From RGIG3009 sp045590415 (GTDB lineage: Bacteria > Bacillota > Clostridia > Oscillospirales > Acutalibacteraceae): a DNA stretch of 12,402 nucleotides. Under the pieces are notes generated by a model, which was not told the DNA's origin, did no database searches, and was given only the letters and a program-made list of their open reading frames with translations. Position numbers and translations under genes: made by a program. Positions within the stretch are counted from its first letter, which is position 1, and each line of letters begins with the position of its first letter. This document shows, piece after piece, positions 6,648 to 12,402 of this stretch. The stretch is taken from contig JAZNRA010000155.1 of the NCBI GenBank assembly GCA_045590415.1, positions 1-12,402 of the forward strand, given 5' to 3'.

Positions 6648-8186
6648 ATGAGTACTGTACCTGCGATTGAACTTCAAAACATCACCAAAACTTTTGGTTC
6701 GGTTGTCGCGAACAAGAGCGTTTCACTGACAGTCAACCGCGGTGAGATCCTGTCGATTCTTGGGGAGAACGGCAGCGGTAAGACCACACTGATGAACATG
6801 ATCTCCGGTATTTATTTTCCGGACGAGGGTCAGATCTTCATCGATGGCGAAGAGGCGGTGATCGCTTCTCCCAAGGATGCGTTTGACTATAAGATCGGTA
6901 TGATCCATCAGCACTTTAAATTGGTGGATGTGTTTACGGCGACCGAAAACATTGTACTGGGACTCAAAGAAGAGGGCCGTTACAATTTGAAAGTTGCCCA
7001 GAAAAAAGTGCAGGATATTTGTGAGCGGTACGGATTTGATGTGGATCCGAAAAAGAAAATTTATACCATGTCGGTATCGGAGAAGCAAACGGTTGAAATT
7101 GTAAAGGTATTATATCGCGGCGCGGATATTTTGATCCTGGATGAGCCGACTGCCGTGTTAACGCCGCAGGAAACAAAAAAACTGTTTGCGGTTCTTCGCC
7201 GCATGCGGGATGATGGAAAGGCGATTGTCATTATCACACACAAACTGCATGAAGTGCTTAGTTTGTCCGATAAGGTTGCTGTGCTTCGCAAGGGTGAGTA
7301 TGTGGGAACGGTTAATACTGCTGAAACCAATGAAGCAGAACTGACCGAAATGATGGTTGGTAAGAAGATTTCCCTCAATATCGAACGCAGTGAACCCCAA
7401 AACGTCACCCCGCGTTTGGAAGTGCATCACATCGATTGCACCAATCGCGAAGGTGTTTTGGTACTGGATGATGTATCCTTTACCGCCAATGCGGGAGAGA
7501 TTTTGGGTATTGCGGGTATCGCCGGTTCCGGTCAACGTGAGTTGTTGGAAGCAATCGCGGGTTTGCAAAAACTGGATAGCGGTGCGGTGTTGTATAACAA
7601 TCCTCAGACTGGTAACATGGACAACTTGTGTTCCAAAACGCCGTTGCAGATCCGTGAACTCGGCGTGCGCTTGTCATTCGTTCCGGAGGACCGTCTTGGC
7701 ATGGGCTTGGTCGGCAACATGGATATCATCGATAATATGATGCTCCGCAGTTATACCAAAGGAAAAGGTATGTTCTTAGAGCGCAAAGCCCCAAAAGATC
7801 TGGCGGAACACATTATTGAAGATCTGGAAGTGGTGACCCCCAGCGCCACCACGCCTGTCCGTCGGTTGTCGGGCGGTAACGTGCAGAAAGTATTGGTCGG
7901 TCGAGAAATCGCGGCTTCGCCCACGGTGCTGATGGCGGCGTATCCGGTGCGCGGATTGGATATCAACTCTTCGTACACGATCTATAATCTGCTCAACGAT
8001 CAAAAAGAGCGCGGTGTTGCCGTTATCTTCGTTGGTGAAGATCTCGACGTGCTCTTGGAATTGTGTGACCGTATTTTGGTTATCGGTTCCGGTAGGGTCA
8101 CCGGTGTGGTGGATGCTCGTACGGCAACCAAAGAAGAAATTGGACTGTTAATGACCAAGACGGAGGGGGATGCGCAGCATGGCTGA
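6648..8186 (+). CDS. Double ABC ATPase of the nucleoside importer
   Basis: This cytoplasmic ATPase powers the importer. It is 512 aa with two fused ABC domains, as in NupO/YufO and the RbsA/MglA sugar ATPases. Domain 1 has Walker A GENGSGKTT (39-47), Q-loop Gln88, a degenerate signature MSVSEKQ (141-147), Walker B ILILDE (161-166) with catalytic Glu166, and the switch His198. Domain 2 has a broken Walker A (G290 to E298, Lys replaced by Gln296), an intact signature LSGGN (407-411), a Walker B lacking Asp-Glu (Ala431-Tyr432) and Glu464 where the switch His would be. One competent and one degenerate ATP site are therefore expected. An AAGGAGG site lies 7 nt before the ATG. The gene overlaps the next permease gene by 8 bp. 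Confidence 0.95.
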   Translation: MSTVPAIELQNITKTFGSVVANKSVSLTVNRGEILSILGENGSGKTTLMNMISGIYFPDEGQIFIDGEEAVIASPKDAFDYKIGMIHQHFKLVDVFTATENIVLGLKEEGRYNLKVAQKKVQDICERYGFDVDPKKKIYTMSVSEKQTVEIVKVLYRGADILILDEPTAVLTPQETKKLFAVLRRMRDDGKAIVIITHKLHEVLSLSDKVAVLRKGEYVGTVNTAETNEAELTEMMVGKKISLNIERSEPQNVTPRLEVHHIDCTNREGVLVLDDVSFTANAGEILGIAGIAGSGQRELLEAIAGLQKLDSGAVLYNNPQTGNMDNLCSKTPLQIRELGVRLSFVPEDRLGMGLVGNMDIIDNMMLRSYTKGKGMFLERKAPKDLAEHIIEDLEVVTPSATTPVRRLSGGNVQKVLVGREIAASPTVLMAAYPVRGLDINSSYTIYNLLNDQKERGVAVIFVGEDLDVLLELCDRILVIGSGRVTGVVDARTATKEEIGLLMTKTEGDAQHG

Positions 8187-9294
8187 TGTGATGACAAAAA
8201 AACATACACACGAGCCGGCGATCACGATCGCCAAGCGTGATGACCTCGTGTGGTGGAAAGCATGGCTGATTCGTTTGGCAGCAATTTTAATCGGCTTTTT
8301 GCTGATGGGTTTTGTGTCGATGATGCTAACAAAGGTATCGCTCGGCGAAGTCTTTTCCATGATGATCCGTGGTGCATTCGGCCGTTTGTTTGAGGGCGGA
8401 AAAGCCACGATGTTGTGGAAGTTTTTGCAAGAAACCGCCATTCTGTTGTGCCTTACCCTGGCGGTAACCCCTGCCTTCAAAATGAAGTTCTGGAACTGCG
8501 GTGCGGAAGGTCAGGCCTTGATGGGTGGCCTTGGCGCCATGATCTGCATGTTGGAATTGGATGGCGTGACACCGTGGTTGCACACGGTGCTGGCAGTGGT
8601 TCTGGGTATTGTGTTCGGTGCCGTGTGGGGATTGATCCCCGCGTTGTTTAAGGCGTGGTACGGTACAAACGAAACCTTGTTTACCTTGATGATGAACTAT
8701 GTTGCCACGCAGTTGGTTGCGTACTACGTTTTGATTGCCAGTAAAGGCCTTACCGTGATCCGGCCGGTGGAAACCGGTGCGCTTCCTGTTTTGGGCAACC
8801 AAAAGTTTTTATTGAACATTTTGGTTGTTACGGTAATGATGGTTGTACTGTATTTCTATCTGAAATACAGTAAACAAGGATATGAGATCGCCGTTGTCGG
8901 TGAAAGTCAGAATACGGCACGGTATATCGGTATCAACGTTAAAAAGGTGATTATCCGCACCATGGTGCTCTCCGGCGCAATTGCAGGCCTTGCAGGCGTA
9001 CTGCTGGTGGCGGGAACCGACCATTCCATCAACACGCATACGGTGGGGGGGCTTGGCTTTACCGCCATCATGGTATCGTGGCTTGGTTTGTTTAATCCCT
9101 ACATCATGGCGGCCATGGCGGCGTTGGTAGTCTTCTTAAATATCGGTGCCGCCAAAGTAGCCGATACCTTCTTTTTGAACAGTTCGTATGCCGACATTGT
9201 TGCCGGTGTTGTGATTCTGTTTGTGGTAGGTTGTGAATTCTTTATCCGCTACTCGGTTAAATTCCGTCATACGAAAAAGGAGGCGCGCTCATGA
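8179..9294 (+). CDS. Nucleoside ABC importer permease 1 (NupP/YufP type)
   Basis: This is an integral membrane permease of 371 aa, one of two different subunits forming the import channel. After a charged N-terminal tail of about 27 residues it is strongly hydrophobic, with roughly eight to ten membrane segments. Family signatures include WNCGAEGQALMGG, NETLFTLMMNYVA and the cytoplasmic coupling stretch GYEIAVVGESQNTARYIGI. The start is ambiguous: in-frame ATGs lie at 8170 and 8179. The ATG at 8179 was preferred, because the AGGGGG site at 8164-8169 abuts the first and is 9 nt from the second. It overlaps the ATPase gene by 8 bp and shares ATGA with the next permease gene, so the three are translationally coupled. 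Confidence 0.92.
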   Translation: MADVMTKKHTHEPAITIAKRDDLVWWKAWLIRLAAILIGFLLMGFVSMMLTKVSLGEVFSMMIRGAFGRLFEGGKATMLWKFLQETAILLCLTLAVTPAFKMKFWNCGAEGQALMGGLGAMICMLELDGVTPWLHTVLAVVLGIVFGAVWGLIPALFKAWYGTNETLFTLMMNYVATQLVAYYVLIASKGLTVIRPVETGALPVLGNQKFLLNILVVTVMMVVLYFYLKYSKQGYEIAVVGESQNTARYIGINVKKVIIRTMVLSGAIAGLAGVLLVAGTDHSINTHTVGGLGFTAIMVSWLGLFNPYIMAAMAALVVFLNIGAAKVADTFFLNSSYADIVAGVVILFVVGCEFFIRYSVKFRHTKKEARS

Positions 9295-10280
9295 TTACTG
9301 CATTTATTCAAAGTTCGATCCCGCTTGGTGTGCCGCTTCTCTTTGGTTCTGTCGGTGAGATCGTGACCGAAAAATCGGGACACCTGAACCTGGGTATTCC
9401 GGGTATTATGTACGCCGGCGGTATCGGCGGCGTAATCGGCGCCTTTTTGTATGAGCAGGCATGCGGTAACCAACTTGCCAATATGAATCCGTTTTTGGCA
9501 GTTATAATTCCGTTGTTGGTATCCATTCTGTTCTCCGTGCTGATGGGTCTTCTGTACAGTTTCCTTACCGTCACGTTGCGCGCTAATCAAAACGTTACCG
9601 GCTTGGCAATCACCACGTTCGGCATCGGACTCGGAAACTTCTTCGGCGGTTCGCTTGTGAAACTGACCAACAGTGAATTGCCCTCGGTTATTTTGACAAA
9701 GACCAGCGGCTTCTTTCGTGCATCGCTTCCTTTTGCCGATGATCTGGGTTGGTTTGGCAGGATCTTTTTATCCCACGATTTTCTGACATACGTTTCCATT
9801 GTGATTGCGATTGTGGTTTCACTTATTCTGAATCGTACGCGCATCGGTCTGAATCTGCGTTCGGTCGGTGAAAGTCCTGCAACCGCAGACGCGGCGGGCA
9901 TCAATGTTACACGGTACAAATATATGGCAACCTGTTTAGGTAGTGCGATTGCCGGCTTAGGCGGTCTGCAGTACGTCATGGCGTATGCCAACGGCGTATG
10001 GTCAAACGATGCGTTCGGCGACCGCGGCTGGATGGCGATCGCCTTGGTTATTTTTGCGATCTGGAAGCCGTTGCTTGCTATTGCCGGTTCTTTCTTATTC
10101 GGTGCCCTGTGCAACATCAACAATTACCTTCCCGGCTTGGGCATTGAAACAAAAGAACTTTTCAAAATGCTGCCGTACATCGTAACGGTTGTTGTGTTGA
10201 TCATTACCAGTATGCGCAAAAAACGTGAATACCAGCCGCCTCAGAGCTTGGGATTAGCATATTTCCGTGAAGAACGATAA
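9291..10280 (+). CDS. Nucleoside ABC importer permease 2 (NupQ/YufQ type)
   Basis: This is the second membrane subunit of the importer, 329 aa, highly hydrophobic. The N-terminal GEIVTEKSGHLNLGIPGIM stretch (22-40) is the family signature, usually written GEI-E-AG-LNLG-EGMM. A coupling stretch GLNLRSVGESPATADAAGINV resembles the one in permease 1, as expected for paralogous subunits. The ATG overlaps the stop of permease 1 (ATGA, 9291-9294), and an AAGGAGG site lies 7 nt upstream inside the preceding gene. It is the last gene of the operon, closed by a strong terminator 2 nt after its stop. Confidence 0.94.
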   Translation: MITAFIQSSIPLGVPLLFGSVGEIVTEKSGHLNLGIPGIMYAGGIGGVIGAFLYEQACGNQLANMNPFLAVIIPLLVSILFSVLMGLLYSFLTVTLRANQNVTGLAITTFGIGLGNFFGGSLVKLTNSELPSVILTKTSGFFRASLPFADDLGWFGRIFLSHDFLTYVSIVIAIVVSLILNRTRIGLNLRSVGESPATADAAGINVTRYKYMATCLGSAIAGLGGLQYVMAYANGVWSNDAFGDRGWMAIALVIFAIWKPLLAIAGSFLFGALCNINNYLPGLGIETKELFKMLPYIVTVVVLIITSMRKKREYQPPQSLGLAYFREER

Positions 10281-10281
10281 C

Positions 10282-10310
10282 AAAGCGCCGGATGTTTCCG
10301 GCGCTTTTTT
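10282..10310 (+). terminator. Rho-independent terminator of the importer operon
   Basis: An 11-bp stem pairs 10282-10292 with 10297-10307 around a 4-nt loop, and a run of six T residues covers 10305-10310. It begins just after the permease 2 stop and ends 2 nt before the next -35 hexamer. Confidence 0.93.
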
Positions 10311-10312
10311 CG

Positions 10313-10340
10313 TTGACAGAAAAGGTCGTTATGGTATACT
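10313..10340 (+). promoter_or_regulatory. Promoter of the transglutaminase-like lipoprotein gene
   Basis: A perfect TTGACA (10313-10318) is followed after 16 bp by TATACT (10335-10340), with TGG directly before it (extended -10). Transcription would start near 10347, leaving about 15 nt of leader carrying AGGAGGTG (10347-10354). Confidence 0.82.
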
Positions 10341-10361
10341 GAATATAGGAGGTGTGAGTGT

Positions 10362-11696
10362 ATGACAGTCAAATCCTTTACCGTTATTGTTAGCGTTTTG
10401 CTCGTTGTAGCGCTGCTTGGCGGTTGCGGCGCACAGGCGCCTTCGGAAAGTGTTACGACCACAACAGTTGCCAAAGTGAACGGCACAACCTCCGATGTGC
10501 CGCTTGCGGGTGAGCCAACGGCAGATTGTGTGAGGACCACATCTGCCGGGGAGATACCGTCTACCGTCAGCCCGGCAAGGCCAAGGAACACAAAAGCGAC
10601 CTCCACTTCAAGCAGTACCGTTTCAACGTCCCTTTCCACTACCCCGACCGGCGCCACGACCGCTGCACCGACGGTACACACCTTAACGCCTCTCGCGTCC
10701 TCCTCGTACTACGGCTTATGCGAGCTGAGGAAATTGCCGAACGGCGAGGTGCTTGCGGAGGTGTATCAAAAAATAGTGGATGCGGTTGAGAATTGTCAAG
10801 CGACCGTGGAAATAGGTGAAACGCTGACTGAATCGGAAATGATGACCGTTTTTTATCACTACTACGCGGATTATCCACAACACTTCTGGTGCGACAGCAG
10901 AATCCAATATACCATCTCACAGCAAAGCAAAAAAATTGTTCGGCTTAAACTGTCCTACATCATGACCGGAGAAACCTTGCAGCGTGCCAGAGACGATTTT
11001 CACAAAGCGGTTCTTTCGTTTTTGGAAATTGCGGCAATCGGAAACGACGAGTACGAACGCGAATTACTGTTGCACGATGCATTGGCAAAGAGCATCGTCT
11101 ATAAGGATGGCGGGAAACACGCCCACAACGCCTATGGCGCGTTGGTGATGGGGGAAGCGGTATGCGAAGGGTATGCGCGCGCTTTTCAGTATTTGTTGTA
11201 CCAATCGGGTATCCAATGTCTGATGGCGGAGGGCACGAGTATCAAACCGTCTACCGGCTTGTCTGAAGGTCACGCGTGGAACGTGGTGCGTATAGACGGT
11301 CAGTATTACCACGTCGACCTGACCTGGGACGATACGGACAATGCCGACACACCGGTTATGTATCCGTATTTTAATCTGACTACTGCACAGATCAACGAAA
11401 ATCATACGATTAAAATCGAAAGCAGTTACGCTTTGCCGGATGGCGTGGCGACGGCAAAGAATTTTCACGTTAAAAACGGGACGCGATTAACAGAATATAC
11501 TGTAGAAAGCGTTGCGCAAATTTTAAACAAAACAGGCAATACTCATATCTATTGCGTCAGTGGCGGACAATCTTTTGTTGATTGGTTTAACAACAATCAC
11601 AACGCCGTTTTGCAGGCAATGGGTATCTATCACAACTATTCTTTTAATATGCTTTATACCGATAACGAAGTTGTTGTGCGGTTAACCGTTACATAA
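10362..11696 (+). CDS. Lipoprotein with transglutaminase-like domain
   Basis: This is a predicted surface-anchored protein of 444 aa. The signal peptide ends in the lipobox LGGC with Cys22. A long low-complexity linker rich in Thr, Ser, Pro and Ala (about 23-110) probably spans the cell wall. The folded part runs from about 112 and contains a transglutaminase-like core: AVCEGYARAF with Cys268, EGHAWNVV with His304 and YHVDLTWDD with Asp319, matching the Cys-His-Asp triad of the family. The following PYFNLTTAQINENHTI segment is typical of clostridial members, which are mostly of unknown substrate. They may cut or crosslink proteins or peptidoglycan peptides. The function is inferred from the fold only. 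The gene has its own promoter and an AGGAGGTG site, with no clear functional link to its neighbours. Confidence 0.9.
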   Translation: MTVKSFTVIVSVLLVVALLGGCGAQAPSESVTTTTVAKVNGTTSDVPLAGEPTADCVRTTSAGEIPSTVSPARPRNTKATSTSSSTVSTSLSTTPTGATTAAPTVHTLTPLASSSYYGLCELRKLPNGEVLAEVYQKIVDAVENCQATVEIGETLTESEMMTVFYHYYADYPQHFWCDSRIQYTISQQSKKIVRLKLSYIMTGETLQRARDDFHKAVLSFLEIAAIGNDEYERELLLHDALAKSIVYKDGGKHAHNAYGALVMGEAVCEGYARAFQYLLYQSGIQCLMAEGTSIKPSTGLSEGHAWNVVRIDGQYYHVDLTWDDTDNADTPVMYPYFNLTTAQINENHTIKIESSYALPDGVATAKNFHVKNGTRLTEYTVESVAQILNKTGNTHIYCVSGGQSFVDWFNNNHNAVLQAMGIYHNYSFNMLYTDNEVVVRLTVT

Positions 11697-11701
11697 CCTT
11701 C

Positions 11702-11724
11702 GGGCGCGGACTTCGTCCGCGCCC
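11702..11724 (+). terminator. GC-rich hairpin, possible weak terminator of the lipoprotein gene
   Basis: A perfect 10-bp stem pairs 11702-11711 with 11715-11724 around TTC. It starts 5 nt after the stop codon, as terminators do. The T tract is poor (TTGCTGTT), so termination may be partial or assisted. A second small hairpin (11734-11739 with 11744-11749) follows and overlaps the next -35. Confidence 0.55.
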
Positions 11725-11740
11725 TTGCTGTTCAAAATGC

Positions 11741-11769
11741 TTGCATTTTCGACATATTTATGGTAAAAT
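11741..11769 (+). promoter_or_regulatory. Candidate promoter of the degV-like gene
   Basis: TTGCAT (11741-11746) and TAAAAT (11764-11769) are 17 bp apart, with TGG directly before the -10. Transcription would start near 11776, at or past the in-frame ATG at 11775, which argues for the later TTG start. Confidence 0.65.
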
Positions 11770-11784
11770 AACATATGCTACAAA

Positions 11785-11790
11785 GGGAGG
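11785..11790 (+). promoter_or_regulatory. Ribosome binding site deciding a TTG start
   Basis: GGGAGG lies 8 nt before the TTG at 11799. The only upstream in-frame ATG (11775) lies before this site and has no ribosome site of its own within reach. Confidence 0.75.
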
Positions 11791-11798
11791 GATTCGCC

Positions 11799-12402
11799 TT
11801 GAGTAAAAAGGTTTTACTGACTGCGGACAGCACTTGTGATTTAAGTGAAGAAATCAAGGAGCGCTTCCACGTCGTCACGCACCCGCTTCACGTTGTGTTG
11901 GAAGAACAGAGCTATGACGACGGTGTCAATCTGACGCCGGACGACATTTACCGTACGTATGAAGAAAAAAAGATTTTGCCGAAAACGGCAGCTGTAAACG
12001 CGGCGGAGTTTACCGATTTCTTTACGCCGTATTTAGAACAAGGGTATGAGATCGTACACATCAATTTGGGTTCCGGTCTGTCGGTTACGCATACCAATTG
12101 CCGTATGGCAGCGGCCGATTTGGACGGTGTCTATGTGGTAGACAGTTGTAACCTCTCAACCGGCAGCGGTTTGCTGGTTCTGGAAGCGGCTGAACGTATT
12201 GCCGCCGGTATGCCTGCAGAGCAGGTTGCCCGTGAGGTTCAGGAACTCGCTTCAAAAGTCAGTGCAAGCTTTGTGCTGGATACGCTGGAGTTCCTGCATA
12301 AGGGCGGTCGCTGCTCGGCGCTTGCCATGATGGGCGCGAACCTCCTGAAGCTCAAGCCGTCCATTCGTGTCAACAACGAAGACAGCACCATGAGCGTCGG
12401 TA
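11799..12402 (+). CDS. DegV family fatty-acid-binding protein (3' end outside window)
   Basis: This is a partial gene: 201 complete codons are present and the frame is still open at the window edge. Full DegV proteins are usually about 280-290 aa, so roughly two thirds is seen. DegV proteins (FakB in Staphylococcus) hold a fatty acid for phosphorylation by the FakA kinase. Family features are visible: the N-terminal ADSTCDL (9-15), the YDDGVNLTPDDIY stretch, INLGSGLSVTHTN with the Ser-rich loop, DSCNLSTGSGLLVLEAA, and LEFLHKGGRCSA, which matches the usual LEYLKKGGRIS. The start is a TTG placed 8 nt after GGGAGG. It has its own candidate promoter. No kinase partner is visible, since the window ends. 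Confidence 0.93.
   Translation, partial: MSKKVLLTADSTCDLSEEIKERFHVVTHPLHVVLEEQSYDDGVNLTPDDIYRTYEEKKILPKTAAVNAAEFTDFFTPYLEQGYEIVHINLGSGLSVTHTNCRMAAADLDGVYVVDSCNLSTGSGLLVLEAAERIAAGMPAEQVAREVQELASKVSASFVLDTLEFLHKGGRCSALAMMGANLLKLKPSIRVNNEDSTMSVG

Noticed and set aside
1..12402. Mobile elements, CRISPR arrays, tRNA genes or phage genes
   Set aside because: I looked for transposase or integrase motifs, spaced direct repeats and tRNA-like cloverleaf sequences and saw none. All long frames are accounted for by housekeeping, transport or surface genes.

Overview
The window looks like a chromosomal segment of a Gram-positive (monoderm) member of the Clostridia, probably a gut or anaerobic lineage of moderate GC content. 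The evidence is strong AGGAGG-type ribosome binding sites, a single-chain alpha2-type glycyl-tRNA synthetase, an LCP wall-polymer ligase, a split (two-gene) transketolase, a DegV protein and two lipoproteins with Cys lipoboxes. The exact taxon cannot be read from the sequence alone. No phage, IS, CRISPR, tRNA or rRNA was seen, and no stretch over 300 bases lacks a gene.

Left block (1-3003, minus strand): transketolase N-half, transketolase C-half and an LCP-family protein are read leftwards, probably as one operon. The two transketolase genes are 2 bp apart. The LCP gene follows after 46 bp with its own ribosome site and no visible terminator in between. A T-rich terminator lies at the left edge. 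The block diverges from glyQS across a 169-bp intergenic region that carries promoter-like sites for both directions.

Middle block (3173-10310, plus strand): glyQS is monocistronic, with a short leader (no room for a T-box) and a strong terminator. Next comes a purine-salvage locus driven by a near-consensus promoter: xpt (xanthine phosphoribosyltransferase), a BMP-family nucleoside-binding lipoprotein, a double ABC ATPase and two overlapping permease genes, closed by a strong terminator. The likely logic is uptake of purine nucleosides or bases, with conversion of the free base (xanthine) to its nucleotide by Xpt. xpt here has no purine riboswitch. The junction between the binding protein and the ATPase carries two tandem RNA hairpins that may set the ratio of binding protein to membrane complex.

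Right block (10313-12402, plus strand): a secreted or anchored lipoprotein with a Thr/Ser-rich linker and a transglutaminase-like Cys-His-Asp domain has its own promoter. A DegV fatty-acid-binding protein follows, starts at TTG and runs off the window edge.

Overall this is mostly housekeeping and transport content. I do not see a clearly undescribed system. The points most worth a second look are the tandem hairpins inside the transporter operon, the riboswitch-free xpt-importer arrangement, the calcium-loop-like insertion in the LCP protein and the transglutaminase-like lipoprotein.
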